A DNA stretch of 64,000 bases. Source: Kitasatospora mediocidica KCTC 9733 (GTDB lineage Bacteria > Actinomycetota > Actinomycetes > Streptomycetales > Streptomycetaceae). Under the pieces are notes generated by a model. It searched no databases and was not told the DNA's origin. It saw only the letters and a program-made list of their open reading frames with translations. The first letter of the stretch is position 1; each line of letters opens with the position of its first letter. The stretch spans positions 248,001-312,000 of the forward strand of contig NZ_JQLN01000007.1 in NCBI RefSeq assembly GCF_000744225.1, written 5' to 3'. Positions 33,104-42,724 of the stretch are shown piece by piece. Position numbers and translations under genes: made by a program.

Positions 33104-33856
33104 ATGCAACCGACTGTCCTCTTCGACCTAGACGGCCTTTTGATCGACTCCGAGCCGATCTGGGACGCGGCAAAGCGTGAAGTGTTCGGTCCGCTTGGCC
33201 TGCACCTCACGACGGAGATGCAGGCGGCGACGCGTGGGATGCGGCAAAGGGACATGGTGGCCTACTGGTTCGATCGGGCCACCATTCAAGCCGACCCCGT
33301 CGACGTAGAGCAGCAGATCGTGGCCGCCGTGTGCCGCAGGCTGGAGGGAGCGGCGCTGAAACCCGGTGCCGAACACGCCGTCGCGGCGTGCGCGCGTGCA
33401 TCGAGGGCGATGGCCGTCGTGTCATCTTCGCCGGAGTCGGTGATTCGGCATGCGCTCGCGAGCACTGGCCTTGACCGATCTTTCGATGCCGTGTTTTCGG
33501 CCGAAGACGACGAACACGGCAAGCCCCACCCGGGCGCCTATCTCCGCGCAGCCGCCGCACTCGGCGCGTCACCCGACGAATGCATGGTGATCGAGGACTC
33601 GCTCACCGGCGTCCTCGCTGGCGTGTCAGCCCAGATGACGGTAGTCGCCGTTCCCGAGGCCGCTGATCGCAGCGATCCTCGCTATGCGATTGCCACTCTG
33701 GTACTGGATTCCCTCAAGGATCTCGATACCGCTGTATTCGACGCGTATGTGTCCAGGGGGAGCCGGGACGCCACGCGGGCATCGCGTGCTGCGCATCCTC
33801 AACCGTTCCGCCGGAACTTCGGTGAACCTGGAGTCAGCACCACCCCCTCGGCGTAG
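33104..33856 (+). CDS. HAD-superfamily sugar-phosphate phosphatase, YniC/beta-PGM-like
   Basis: 250-aa hydrolase of HAD subfamily IA. Motif I is FDLDGLLIDSE (nucleophile Asp8, acid/base Asp10), motif II is the Ser in AVVSSSPE, motif III the Lys in HGKPHPGAY, and motif IV EDSLTG. The alpha-helical cap lies at about 17-85. Relatives dephosphorylate 2-deoxyglucose-6-phosphate or isomerise beta-glucose-1-phosphate. The last 35 residues (after FDAYVSRG) extend past the usual end and look unselected, perhaps because the original stop was lost. Third-position GC is lower than in its neighbours, in line with recent transfer. Confidence 0.85.
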   Translation: MQPTVLFDLDGLLIDSEPIWDAAKREVFGPLGLHLTTEMQAATRGMRQRDMVAYWFDRATIQADPVDVEQQIVAAVCRRLEGAALKPGAEHAVAACARASRAMAVVSSSPESVIRHALASTGLDRSFDAVFSAEDDEHGKPHPGAYLRAAAALGASPDECMVIEDSLTGVLAGVSAQMTVVAVPEAADRSDPRYAIATLVLDSLKDLDTAVFDAYVSRGSRDATRASRAAHPQPFRRNFGEPGVSTTPSA

Positions 33857-33873
33857 TGCGGCCCCTGTCCGTG

Positions 33874-34032
33874 ATGTCCCGCGCCATGAACGAGGACGTC
33901 CTCGGCGGCGAGCTCTTCGAGCTCGCCGACCTCCTTTCCGTGCCGCCGCTGCCCGAGCTCTCGCGCAGCGGGCTGTTCATCTACAGCGGTGTGCGGCTGC
34001 GTGCCGCCGGGGCGCAGCCCGGCGGCACCTGA
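33874..34032 (+). CDS. Small ORF or gene fragment, 52 aa
   Basis: ATG 33874 to TGA 34030-34032, with strong third-position GC and a plausible sequence (GELFELADLLSVPPLP, SGLFIYSGVRLRAAG), but no ribosome site and no recognised family. It may be the tail of a gene whose front was lost at the edge of the island. It is convergent with the penicillin-binding protein gene. Confidence 0.3.
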   Translation: MSRAMNEDVLGGELFELADLLSVPPLPELSRSGLFIYSGVRLRAAGAQPGGT

Positions 34033-34046
34033 GGCCCGACGGACGG

Positions 34047-35882
34047 TCAGCCCCCGTTCCCCACCGCCAGGACGTGCGCCGCCGCCTGCCCGGCGGCCGC
34101 CGCGCCGTAACCGCCGCCCTGGACCACGGCGGCGACGGCGAGGTTGCCGCGGTAGGCGACGAACCAGCTGTTGGGGGCGGGCGCGCCGTCCACCTGCGCC
34201 GTGCCCGTCTTGGCGCCGACCCGGCCGGTGAGGCCGGACATCGCCGACTGGGCAGTGCCGTCGGCGGCGGCCCCGGCCATCATGCTCCGCAGCTGCTGGG
34301 CGACCGAACCGGGCAGCGACTGGCCGGCCTTGGCCTGCGGCTGGCCCGCCAGCAGGATCGGCTGACGGAAGCCACCGCTCTCGACGGTCGCCGCGACCGA
34401 CGCCATGGTCAGCGCGTTGGCCTGGATCTCCCCCTGGCCGATCGCCTCGGCGGCCGCGTCGTCCGAGTTGGTCGGGTCCGGGATCTTCGCGTCGAAGTTG
34501 CTCACGCCCGGGCCGGTGGACCAGGGCTGGCCCAGGCCGAACTGCTGGGCGGTCCGGCCGAGCGCGCCGGGGGCCAGTTTCGCCCGGCTCTCGTCGATGA
34601 AGGCGGTGTTGCAGGACTGCGCGAAGTCGTCGGCCAGCGTGTAGCCGAGGTGGTCGCCGGGCTCGTCGTTGTGCCAGGCCTTGGGCGAGTTGGTGGTGGC
34701 CCTGCAGGGGACGGCCGTCTGCGGCTGGTCCCCTGCCTCCAGCAGGGCGGCCGCGGTGATCACCTTCATCGTCGAGCCGGGCGCGATGTTCGCGAGGAAG
34801 GCCGCGTTGAAGCCGCCGGCCGAGGCGTTGGCCACCGCCAGGATGTTGCCGGTGCTGGGTTCGACCGCCACCAGGGACGCCGGGTTGCCGCCCGAGGACT
34901 GCTGCGTGACCGCCGCCTCGGCCGCCGCCTGGACGTCGGCGTCCAGGGTCAGCCGGGTGGGCTGGGCGGCCGCCGGCTGGGAGATGACGAACAGCTGGTG
35001 CGTGGTCGTGCCACCGGCGACGTCGGTGATCACCACAGCCCGGCCGGGGGCGCCGGGGGCGGAGCTGCCGGGCGTCTGGAGGGTGGCGAGCAGCGGGGCG
35101 AGTGAGGGGAACGTGCCCAGCGGTCGGCCCTGGCGGTCGGTCACGGCGGCGGCGGCCGGGACGGGCAGCGAGCGGATGGTCATCGCCGCGCCCGGCCCGA
35201 ACAGCGGGTGGATCACGGACGGTACCCAGTGCACCAGCGCCCGCCCGTCGTCGCCGCGCTCGACGCTCAGCCGCCCGTCGTACGTCCACGGGGTGGCGGC
35301 GCCGTCGAAGGAGACCGTGGCCTTGAAGCCGAGCGTCAACAGGCCCGCCGCCGCGGGCGAGGCGGCCGGCGAGGGAACGGGCGAACCGCTCGGCGGCCCG
35401 CTCGGGACAAAGGCCAGCGCGCTCGGGTGCACCGACTGCCCGAACGCCGTCAGCGCGTCGATCGCGGTGTCCGGGGCGTCGGTCAGCGCACCGGCGCCGG
35501 CCAGGTCGCCCTTGGCCCAGTCGCTCAGGAACGCCTGCTCGGCGGCCGCCGCCTGGTCGGCGCTCGGCGGGACGGTGGAGGCTCGGGACGCCTGGCTGCC
35601 CGTCCCGGGCGGGCCGGCGGCGTGCGAGCCGCCGCCTATCGCCGAGACGAGGTTGTACGCCCCGAGGCCGCCCACCGCCAGGAGGCCGAGCGTAACGCCG
35701 GCCAGCCCGACTTTCAGGGCCCGACCGGCGCTCCGGCGCCCCGCGGGCTCCTCGCCGTCGTCGTCCCCGTCCAGGTACTCCCCGCCGCCGAACTCCCGGC
35801 CGCCGTCCCCGTGTCTGTCGTACAGCAGTACGTCCTCGTCGTCGCCGTCCTGCTCGGCGCCGACCGTGTGGTCCTGGTCCAT
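34047..35882 (-). CDS. Penicillin-binding protein, transpeptidase with MecA-like N-terminal domain
   Basis: 611-aa membrane-anchored D,D-transpeptidase. An acidic cytoplasmic N-terminus of about 55 residues precedes one TM helix (about 56-80). Then come an NTF2-like MecA_N domain (about 108-240), a linker, and the transpeptidase domain with the active-site motif STMK (Ser370, Lys373), SCN (423-425) and KTG (558-560). All catalytic residues are present. It should cross-link peptidoglycan outside the membrane. GGGGAG precedes ATG 35882. It is divergent from the cystathionine beta-synthase gene. Confidence 0.93.
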   Translation of the reverse strand: MDQDHTVGAEQDGDDEDVLLYDRHGDGGREFGGGEYLDGDDDGEEPAGRRSAGRALKVGLAGVTLGLLAVGGLGAYNLVSAIGGGSHAAGPPGTGSQASRASTVPPSADQAAAAEQAFLSDWAKGDLAGAGALTDAPDTAIDALTAFGQSVHPSALAFVPSGPPSGSPVPSPAASPAAAGLLTLGFKATVSFDGAATPWTYDGRLSVERGDDGRALVHWVPSVIHPLFGPGAAMTIRSLPVPAAAAVTDRQGRPLGTFPSLAPLLATLQTPGSSAPGAPGRAVVITDVAGGTTTHQLFVISQPAAAQPTRLTLDADVQAAAEAAVTQQSSGGNPASLVAVEPSTGNILAVANASAGGFNAAFLANIAPGSTMKVITAAALLEAGDQPQTAVPCRATTNSPKAWHNDEPGDHLGYTLADDFAQSCNTAFIDESRAKLAPGALGRTAQQFGLGQPWSTGPGVSNFDAKIPDPTNSDDAAAEAIGQGEIQANALTMASVAATVESGGFRQPILLAGQPQAKAGQSLPGSVAQQLRSMMAGAAADGTAQSAMSGLTGRVGAKTGTAQVDGAPAPNSWFVAYRGNLAVAAVVQGGGYGAAAAGQAAAHVLAVGNGG

Positions 35883-35977
35883 CGCATTCTCCCCCCGGAG
35901 TCCGCACGACGATTCGGGCGGACATGCCACTCATTGAACGCGTGACCCACTCATCTTGTCGCACCCACTTCGAGAAA

Positions 35978-36006
35978 TTCACGGCACGTGCCGGTCCGTC
36001 TAGGCT
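35978..36006 (+). promoter_or_regulatory. Promoter of cystathionine beta-synthase, leaderless
   Basis: TTCACG (35978-35983), a 17-nt spacer, and TAGGCT (36001-36006), with the ATG only 6 nt later at 36013. No ribosome site is present, so the mRNA is probably leaderless. Confidence 0.55.
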
Positions 36007-36012
36007 GGCGCG

Positions 36013-37428
36013 ATGGAAGCCCACGAATCCCTGCTCGACCTCATCGGCAACACCCCGCTGGTGCGCCTGCGCACGCCCGAGGGGACGGGTGCCCCCGTCT
36101 ACGCCAAGCTCGAGTACCTGAGCGCAGGCGGCAGCGTGAAGGACCGGGTCGGTCTGCGCATGATCGAGGAGGCCGAGAAGTCCGGGGCGCTCAAGCCCGG
36201 CGGCACGGTGGTCGAGGCCACCTCGGGCAACACCGGGGTCGGGCTCGCGATGGTGGCCGCCTCCAAGGGGTACCGGGCGATTCTCGTCATCTCGGACAAG
36301 GCCAGCACGGAGAAGGTCGCCACCCTGCGCGCCTACGGCGCCGAGGTGTTGGTCGGACGCGGCGGGCTGCCGGCGGAGCACCCCGAGCACCTGTTCAACG
36401 TGGCCGCCCGGATCGCCGAGGAGACGCCGGGCGGCTGGCTGGCCGGGCAGTACGACAACCCGGACAACCCGGGCGCGCACTACGCGAGCACCGGGCCGGA
36501 GATCTGGCGGCAGACCGAGGGCCGGATCACCCACCTGGTCTCCTGCGTGGGCACCGGCGGCACGATCAGCGGTACCGGGCGCTTCCTCAAGGAGGCCAGT
36601 GACGGCAAGGTCAGGGTGATCGGCGCGGACCCGACCGCCTCGGTGTACGGCGGGGGCGACGGGCGGCCCTACTTCGTGGAGGCGGCCGGGCACTTCCGCC
36701 ACCCGGAGACGGTCGAGGACGTCTGGCCGAAGTCGTTCCACCAGGACGTGGTGGACGACATCCTGCCGATCGGCGACCGCGAGTCGCTGTTGACGATCCG
36801 CCGACTGGCCCGCGAGGAGGGCCTGTTGGTCGGCGGATCGGCCGGGACGGCGGTGGCCGCGGCCCTGCGGGTGGCCGCCGGGCTGACCCCGCAGGACCTG
36901 GTCGTGGTGATGCTGCCGGACTCCGGCAAGCAGTACCTCTCCAAATACTTCAACGACGACTGGCTGCTGCACCTGGGCTTCCTGGACGGGGACGAGTCGC
37001 TCCCGCGGGTCGGCGACGCGCTGTCGGGCGACCGGCGCGAGCAGCCGCTGCCGTATCTGCACCACCACAGCACGGTCGGCCGGGCGTTGGAGGCGCTGCG
37101 CGCGCGGCAGGCGCAGGGAGACGACCCCGTCCTGTCGGTCGGCCCCTGCCCGATCGGCCCGGGCCGTCAGCCCGCCGCCTCGGAGCTGGTGGGCACGGTG
37201 TCGCTGGAGCAGCTGGCGGCGGCGGTGGCGGACGGCAGCGCCGCGCCCGGCGACCTGGTCGGCGACCATCTCGCCGCCCCGCTCCCGCAGTTCGGCGCGG
37301 GCCGGCCGGCCGAGGCGACGCTCGCGGAGCTGACCGAACGCGGGCTCAGCTCCGCCGTGGTGCTGTACGACGGGTACGCCGTCGGCCTGGTCGGCCCGGC
37401 CGAGCTGCGCGCGCTACTGAAGGACTGA
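36013..37428 (+). CDS. Cystathionine beta-synthase
   Basis: 471-aa PLP enzyme condensing homocysteine with serine to cystathionine (reverse transsulfuration). The PLP lysine is Lys43 in GGSVKDRVG, the substrate loop is TSGNTGVG (70-77), and the phosphate-binding glycine loop is GTGGTISGTG. The C-terminal 130 residues contain two CBS domains, which separates it from plain cysteine synthases (about 310 aa). Its last 15 nt overlap the convergent ABC ATPase gene. Leaderless promoter upstream. Confidence 0.93.
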   Translation: MEAHESLLDLIGNTPLVRLRTPEGTGAPVYAKLEYLSAGGSVKDRVGLRMIEEAEKSGALKPGGTVVEATSGNTGVGLAMVAASKGYRAILVISDKASTEKVATLRAYGAEVLVGRGGLPAEHPEHLFNVAARIAEETPGGWLAGQYDNPDNPGAHYASTGPEIWRQTEGRITHLVSCVGTGGTISGTGRFLKEASDGKVRVIGADPTASVYGGGDGRPYFVEAAGHFRHPETVEDVWPKSFHQDVVDDILPIGDRESLLTIRRLAREEGLLVGGSAGTAVAAALRVAAGLTPQDLVVVMLPDSGKQYLSKYFNDDWLLHLGFLDGDESLPRVGDALSGDRREQPLPYLHHHSTVGRALEALRARQAQGDDPVLSVGPCPIGPGRQPAASELVGTVSLEQLAAAVADGSAAPGDLVGDHLAAPLPQFGAGRPAEATLAELTERGLSSAVVLYDGYAVGLVGPAELRALLKD

Positions 37429-39087
37429 CCCCGCAACTGACCCCGCAAGCGCCGCGCGGGCCAGCCGCCGGTCCCCCTCCACCACCGGGTCGGGGACCGG
37501 CACGGCCGCCAACAGCTGCCGGGTGTACGGGTGCTGTGGGTTCTCGTAGACGTCGTCGGCGTCCCCCAGCTCGACCACCCGGCCGGCCCGCATCACCGCG
37601 ATCCGGTCGCTGACCTGGCGCACCACGGCCAGGTCGTGCGCCACGAAGACCAGCGTCAGCCCGAACTCCCGTTGCAGCTCGGCGAGCAGCCGGACCACCT
37701 GGGCCTGGGTGGAGACGTCCAACGAGGAGACCGGCTCGTCGCACACCAGCACCTTCGGCCGCAGCGCCAACGCCCGCGCGATGCCGACGCGTTGGCGCTG
37801 ACCGCCGGAGAGCTCGTGTGGGTAGCGGCCGTACCAGTCCGGTTGCAGGCCGACCCGTTCCAGCAACTCGCCCACCGCCGCCCGGGCCTGCGCCTCGCCG
37901 GCCCGGTCCTGCACCCGCAGCGGGTCGGCGATCGCGTCGCCGATCGTCCGACGCGGGTTGAGCGAGGACAGCGGATCCTGGAAGACCATCTGCAACTCAC
38001 GCCGCACCGGCCGAAGTTCACGCTCGGAGGCGTGCGCAAGATCGCGCCCCTCGAAGAGGATCCGTCCGGCGGTGGGCTCCAACAGGCGTACCAGCAGCCG
38101 ACCCAGCGTGGTCTTGCCGCTACCGCTCTCCCCCACCACGCCCAGCGCCTCGCCGCGGTGCAGGTCCAGGCTGACGCCGTCCAGCGCGGCCAGCCGCTCC
38201 CGTCGGCCGAGCAGGCCGTGGTTGGCGACCGGATACTCCTTGCGCAGCTCCCGGACGCTCAGCAGGACGTCGCCGGTCGTCGCCGTCGACGGCTCCCGCC
38301 GGGCGTCCAGCCTCGGTACGGCGCTGACCAGTTCCCGGGTGTACGGGTCGGCCGGCGCGCCCAGCACCTCGGCCACCGACCCGTGTTCGACGGCCCGGCC
38401 GCCCCGCATCACCAGCACCCGGTCGGTGTTCCCGGCCACCACGCCCAGGTCGTGGGTGACCAGCAGCAGTGCCATCCGGTGCTCGACGCGCAGTTCGTGC
38501 AGCAGGTCGAGGATCTGCGCCTGGACGGTGACGTCCAGCGCGGTGGTCGGCTCGTCGGCGATCAGCAGCTTGGGCGTGCAGGCCAACGCCATGGCGATCA
38601 GGGCCCGTTGGCGCATCCCGCCGGAGAACTCGTGCGGGTGCGCGGCGGCCCGCCGGGCGGCGTCGGGGATGCCGACCCGGTCGAGCACCTGAACCGCCCG
38701 CTCGGCGGCGGCCCGGCGGCTGGAGCCGGTGTGCAGCCGGTGCACCTCGGCGATCTGCGCGCCGATCGACCAGTAGGGGTCGAGGGCGGAGAGCGGGTCC
38801 TGGAACACCATCGCCGCCCGGGCGCCGCGCAACCGGCGCAACTCCGCGTCGGAGGCGCGCTGGACGTCGGTGCCGTCCAGCACGATCGAGCCGCTCACCT
38901 CGGCCCCACCGGTCCGGTGCAGCCCGAGCAGGGCCGCGGCGACGGTGCTCTTGCCCGAGCCGGACTCGCCGACCAGGCCGAGCGACTCCCCGGCCGGGAG
39001 CGTGAAGGAGAGCCCGTCCACCGCACGGACCGCGCCGAAGTCGACCCGCAGGTCGGCCACTTCGAGCAGCACAGAGTCGTCCGTCAC
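37414..39087 (-). CDS. Peptide/nickel ABC importer, fused double ATPase (DppD-DppF)
   Basis: 557-aa protein with two complete ABC domains in tandem. The first has Walker A GESGSGKST, signature FSGGMRQRAL and LLIADEPTTALD. The second has GESGSGKTT, signature LSGGQRQRVG and VLVCDEPVSSLD. It is a natural fusion of the two ATPases that energise dipeptide, oligopeptide or nickel uptake. It is last in a four-gene operon (binding protein, two permeases, ATPase). The start is GTG 39087, overlapping the upstream permease stop as GTGA. Confidence 0.93.
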   Translation of the reverse strand: MTDDSVLLEVADLRVDFGAVRAVDGLSFTLPAGESLGLVGESGSGKSTVAAALLGLHRTGGAEVSGSIVLDGTDVQRASDAELRRLRGARAAMVFQDPLSALDPYWSIGAQIAEVHRLHTGSSRRAAAERAVQVLDRVGIPDAARRAAAHPHEFSGGMRQRALIAMALACTPKLLIADEPTTALDVTVQAQILDLLHELRVEHRMALLLVTHDLGVVAGNTDRVLVMRGGRAVEHGSVAEVLGAPADPYTRELVSAVPRLDARREPSTATTGDVLLSVRELRKEYPVANHGLLGRRERLAALDGVSLDLHRGEALGVVGESGSGKTTLGRLLVRLLEPTAGRILFEGRDLAHASERELRPVRRELQMVFQDPLSSLNPRRTIGDAIADPLRVQDRAGEAQARAAVGELLERVGLQPDWYGRYPHELSGGQRQRVGIARALALRPKVLVCDEPVSSLDVSTQAQVVRLLAELQREFGLTLVFVAHDLAVVRQVSDRIAVMRAGRVVELGDADDVYENPQHPYTRQLLAAVPVPDPVVEGDRRLARAALAGSVAGSVLQ

Positions 39088-40073
39088 CGCAGTCCCACTC
39101 TCGGATCGGCCAGTGCGTAGAGCAGGTCGGCCAGGGCGTTGGCGATGACGATGAAGAAGCCCGCGAAGAGCGTGACCCCCACCACCACCGGTAGGTCGAT
39201 CTTGTTCACCGACTCCACCAGGAGCCGGCCGATACCGTCGAACCCGAAGACCGACTCGGTCAGTTGGGCGCCGCCGAGCAGTCCCCCGAGGTCCATCGCG
39301 AGCAGCGTGATGACGGGGGTGAGGGCGCCGCGCAGGGCGTGTCCCAGCACGATCCGCCGTTCACCGAGGCCGTAGGCCCGGGCGGTGCGGATGTGGTCCT
39401 CGGCCAGCGTCTCCAGCAGCGAACTGCGGGTCATCCGGGCGTAGCTGGCGGCCGTCACCAGGGCCAGCGAGATCCACGGCAGGACCAGGTTGGCAGCCCA
39501 GGCCGACGGGTCCTGGGTGAACGGCACATAGGTCGGGAAGGGCAGCCACTGCAGGTAGCCGCAGAAGAGCATCATCAGCAGCAGGCCGACCAGGAAGACC
39601 GGCATCGCCATGCCCGCCAACGTCACACCGGTCAGCGCCCGTTCGCCGATCCCGCCGCGCCGCAGCGCCGACAGGACGCCGGCGCCGATGCCGATCAGCA
39701 GCCACAGGACGGCCGCCCCCACGGTCAGCGAGGCGTCCAGCGGCAGCCTGGCGGTGATCATGCCGAGCACCGGCTGGTCGGTCTGGAAGGAGTAGCCGAA
39801 GCACGGCGCGGCGCAGTGCGTGATATCGGTCCCGGCGTCGAAGTCCCGTCCGGCCAGCAGCCCGTGCAGGAACTGCCAGTACTGCTGCCAGAGCGGCAGG
39901 TCGGTGCCGAGCTTGTGCCGGACGACGGCGAGCCGGGCGCCGTCGCAGCCCTTGCCGCAGACCAGCAGGGCGGGGTCGTGCGGGGCGGCGTAGAAGACCA
40001 GGTAGACCACCACGGACAGCACCAGCATGACGGTCAGCGTGCTCACCGTGCGGCGCACCAGGAACCGGATCAC
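39084..40073 (-). CDS. Peptide ABC importer permease, DppB-type
   Basis: 329-aa inner-membrane subunit with six TM helices. The N-terminal helix directly follows RFLVRRTVSTLTVMLVL, and the EAA-type cytoplasmic loop is ARAYGLGERRIVLGHALR. The start is GTG 40073, overlapping the previous stop as GTGA. A much longer upstream frame exists but is antisense-type noise. The large periplasmic loop after TM1 (about residues 30-100) contains several cysteines. Confidence 0.92.
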   Translation of the reverse strand: MIRFLVRRTVSTLTVMLVLSVVVYLVFYAAPHDPALLVCGKGCDGARLAVVRHKLGTDLPLWQQYWQFLHGLLAGRDFDAGTDITHCAAPCFGYSFQTDQPVLGMITARLPLDASLTVGAAVLWLLIGIGAGVLSALRRGGIGERALTGVTLAGMAMPVFLVGLLLMMLFCGYLQWLPFPTYVPFTQDPSAWAANLVLPWISLALVTAASYARMTRSSLLETLAEDHIRTARAYGLGERRIVLGHALRGALTPVITLLAMDLGGLLGGAQLTESVFGFDGIGRLLVESVNKIDLPVVVGVTLFAGFFIVIANALADLLYALADPRVGLR

Positions 40074-41020
40074 GCCGCCACCGTCCGACGCGAACGCGCC
40101 CTGCGAAGGCGGGACTTGGCGCGCGGGTCGAGCGCGGTGCGCAGCCCCTCGCCGAGCACGGTGAAGGCCAGCACGGTGACGAAGAGCAGCCCGGCGGGCA
40201 GCAGCACGTATGCCGGGTCGGCCTGGTACCAGGTGGTGGCGCCGGAGAGCATCTGCCCCCAGGAGGAGGTCGGCGGGCGCACCCCGACGCCGAGGAAGGA
40301 CAGCCCGGCCTCGGCGGTGACGTTGCCGGGCAGCAGCAGCGCCGCGTAGGTGATCACCGGCGCGGCCAGCCCGGGCAGGATCTCGCGCCGCGCGGTGCGC
40401 CAGGAGCGGGCCCCGCTGAGCCGCGCCGCCGCGACATGGTCCAGCGAGCGCAGGGTGAGCGCCTGCCCGCGCACCAGCCGGGCGGTGCCGCCCCAGCCGA
40501 GCACGCCGAGGACCAGCATCAGCAGGACCGGGCGGGGGAACGAGCCGGGCACCACCGCCATCAGCGAGATGGCGAAGACCAGCCCGGGGAAGGCGATCGC
40601 CAGGTCCATGGTCCGGCTGAGCACGGTGTCCGCGAGCTGGTTGCCGAGTCCGGCGGCCAGCCCGATCAGCGTGCCGAGGGCGACCTGCACGACGGTGGCG
40701 CCGATCGAGACCGAGAGCGAGACCTGCGCGCCGTAGACCAGCCGGGCCAGCACGTCGCGACCGGTGCCCGGCTCCACGCCGAGCCAGTGCCGGGCACTCG
40801 CCCCGCCGAACGGACCGATCGGCACGCCGCCGGTGGCGGAGTCGATCAGCTCGTTGTGGAAGGCCGTCGGATTCTGCCCCTCCAGCGCGGCGACCAGCGG
40901 TGCGGCGGCGGCCAGCAGCAGGAGCAGCACGACCACCAGCAGGCCGGCCATCGCGGCGCGGTTGGCGCGCAGCCGCCGCCAGACCGGGCTGGAGGGCGAA
41001 GCGGGCGTGGGACTCGACAT
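40070..41020 (-). CDS. Peptide ABC importer permease, DppC-type
   Basis: 316-aa second permease with an N-terminal TM (MAGLLVVVLLLLLAAAAPLV) followed by the binding-protein-dependent transport domain. The EAA loop is ARLSGARSWRTARREILPG. Its ATG abuts the TAG stop of the substrate-binding protein gene with no spacer, and its own stop overlaps the next start by four bases. Confidence 0.92.
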   Translation of the reverse strand: MSSPTPASPSSPVWRRLRANRAAMAGLLVVVLLLLLAAAAPLVAALEGQNPTAFHNELIDSATGGVPIGPFGGASARHWLGVEPGTGRDVLARLVYGAQVSLSVSIGATVVQVALGTLIGLAAGLGNQLADTVLSRTMDLAIAFPGLVFAISLMAVVPGSFPRPVLLMLVLGVLGWGGTARLVRGQALTLRSLDHVAAARLSGARSWRTARREILPGLAAPVITYAALLLPGNVTAEAGLSFLGVGVRPPTSSWGQMLSGATTWYQADPAYVLLPAGLLFVTVLAFTVLGEGLRTALDPRAKSRLRRARSRRTVAA

Positions 41021-42724
41021 CTACTTGACCGAGATCCGGGACAGGTCGTAGACGCCGTTCCACTGGCTCACGTACGCGTTCTTGACGTCCTTGCCGACCA
41101 GCCGCTTGTAGACCGGGTGGTAGAGCGGCACCGTCCAGGCCTGCTTGCCGAGTTGGGCGTCCAGCTGTCCCCAGGCCTGCTGCGCCTTGGCGGGGTCGGT
41201 GAGCTTGTTGGCGGCGTCGATCTCGGCGTTCACCTGCGGGTCGTTCAGCTGCGCGGAGTTGAAGTTGCCGCCCGCGGTGAGGATCTGCCGGCCGTCGAAG
41301 ATCGGGGCCAGGAAGGGACCGCCGGAGGGCCAGTCGGCTCCCCAGCCGCCGATGAAGAAGCCGGGCTCGCTGGAGGGCAGTTGGGTCTTGGTGAAGTAGT
41401 CGTCATCGGCGGAGGCGTCGAGCTTGACGGTGATCCCGGCCTTGCCCAGCGACTCCTGCACCGCGGCGGCGACCGCCGGGCCGATGTCGCTCTGGTCGGT
41501 GGCGTGGCTCAGTGTGATGCTCAGCCCGTTCGGGTAACCCGCCTGTGCCAGCAGCTCCTTGGCCTTGGCGGGATCGCCGCTGGGCCCGGCCGGGAAGTAG
41601 TCGTAGGGCGTGTAGCCGAAGGCCGGCTGGTCAGGCAGGAAGGTCGTGGCGGGCTTGGCCACCGCGCTGCCGCCGACCGCGTTGATCACCGAGGTGCGGT
41701 CCACCGCGTAGGAGATCGCCTGCCGCACCAGGGCATTGTCGAACGGCTTCACCGTGGGGTTGAAGGCCAGGTACTGGGTGGCGCCGAAGTAGCCGGTGGC
41801 CACCCGGCTCTTGAGCGCGGAGTCGGTGTTCAGCTTGGCCAGGATGCCGGCGTCGATGTCGGTGTCGCCGCTGACGGCGCGGGCATCGTCGCCGCTGCTC
41901 GCGGCGAGGCGCTGGTTGATCACGGCCGGGTCGAGCCCGGAGGTGTAGACGATCTTGTCGGGGCAGGCCAGGCGCTGGTCGTCGATGCTCCGCGACCAGT
42001 ACGGATTGCGGTCCAGCACCATGGACTTGCCGTTGTCGTTGCTGGTCACCTCGTACGGCCCCGAGGAGACCGGATGCTTCTGGTAGTCGGTGCCGGTGTC
42101 CTTGGCCTTGGGCACCGGCGCGAACTGGGTGGCGGTGGCCAGGAAGGGGAAGTCGCCCTCGGGCTTGGTGAGCCGGAAGGTGATCGTGCTGTCGTCGGGG
42201 GTCTCGATCGAGGGCAGGTCGGCGCCCTTGAAGGGGCCCTGGTACTGCTCGCCGCCGATCAGCCAGTCCCGCAGATAGGGCGGCCCGCCCGGCAGTTCCG
42301 GCGCGAAGGAGCGCTCGATGCCGTACTTGACGTCCTGCGAGCGGATCGGCGTGCCGTCCTCGAACTTCAGCCCGGGCTTGAGGTGGTAGGTCCAGACCGT
42401 GGCGTCCTGGTTGGGTTCGCCGGTGTCGGTGGCCAGGTCGGGGACCACCTTGGCGCCGTCCGGGCCGCCCGTGGTGTGGTTGCGCGTGGTGAGGGTGCGG
42501 AACACCAGGGTGGGGACCTTGCCGCCGCCGGAGGTGTAGAGCTCGGCCGGGTCGAACTTGCCCTGTCCCAGCTGGGCGAGCACGGTGAGCGTTCCACCCT
42601 GGCAGGTGGCCGGGTCGAAGGCGGCGGTCGCCGAGCTCTTGGCCGTGCCACCGCCGCAGGCTGTGGCCAGCCCGGCCAGCAGCGCGAATCCGGCGGCCGC
42701 GGCGACGGCCCTGCTCTTGCTCAT
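41021..42724 (-). CDS. Peptide ABC importer substrate-binding lipoprotein (SBP family 5)
   Basis: 567-aa extracellular binding protein. The signal peptide ends in the lipobox LATAC, so the mature protein starts at a lipidated cysteine, followed by GGG. The family-5 core contains the typical GTPIRSQDVKYGIERSF segment. It is first in the importer operon, with ATG 42724 preceded by GAGGAG. The ligand is probably a di- or oligopeptide. It is divergent from the P450 gene. Confidence 0.92.
   Translation of the reverse strand: MSKSRAVAAAAGFALLAGLATACGGGTAKSSATAAFDPATCQGGTLTVLAQLGQGKFDPAELYTSGGGKVPTLVFRTLTTRNHTTGGPDGAKVVPDLATDTGEPNQDATVWTYHLKPGLKFEDGTPIRSQDVKYGIERSFAPELPGGPPYLRDWLIGGEQYQGPFKGADLPSIETPDDSTITFRLTKPEGDFPFLATATQFAPVPKAKDTGTDYQKHPVSSGPYEVTSNDNGKSMVLDRNPYWSRSIDDQRLACPDKIVYTSGLDPAVINQRLAASSGDDARAVSGDTDIDAGILAKLNTDSALKSRVATGYFGATQYLAFNPTVKPFDNALVRQAISYAVDRTSVINAVGGSAVAKPATTFLPDQPAFGYTPYDYFPAGPSGDPAKAKELLAQAGYPNGLSITLSHATDQSDIGPAVAAAVQESLGKAGITVKLDASADDDYFTKTQLPSSEPGFFIGGWGADWPSGGPFLAPIFDGRQILTAGGNFNSAQLNDPQVNAEIDAANKLTDPAKAQQAWGQLDAQLGKQAWTVPLYHPVYKRLVGKDVKNAYVSQWNGVYDLSRISVK

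Noticed and set aside
33799..37269. Open frame of more than 1100 codons on the minus strand
   Set aside because: Shadow of the penicillin-binding protein and cystathionine beta-synthase genes, Arg/Pro-rich with no motif.
37414..37428. Convergent overlap of CBS and ABC ATPase genes as a mis-annotated stop
   Set aside because: Both C-termini have good coding character up to their stops; a 15-nt tail overlap is ordinary.
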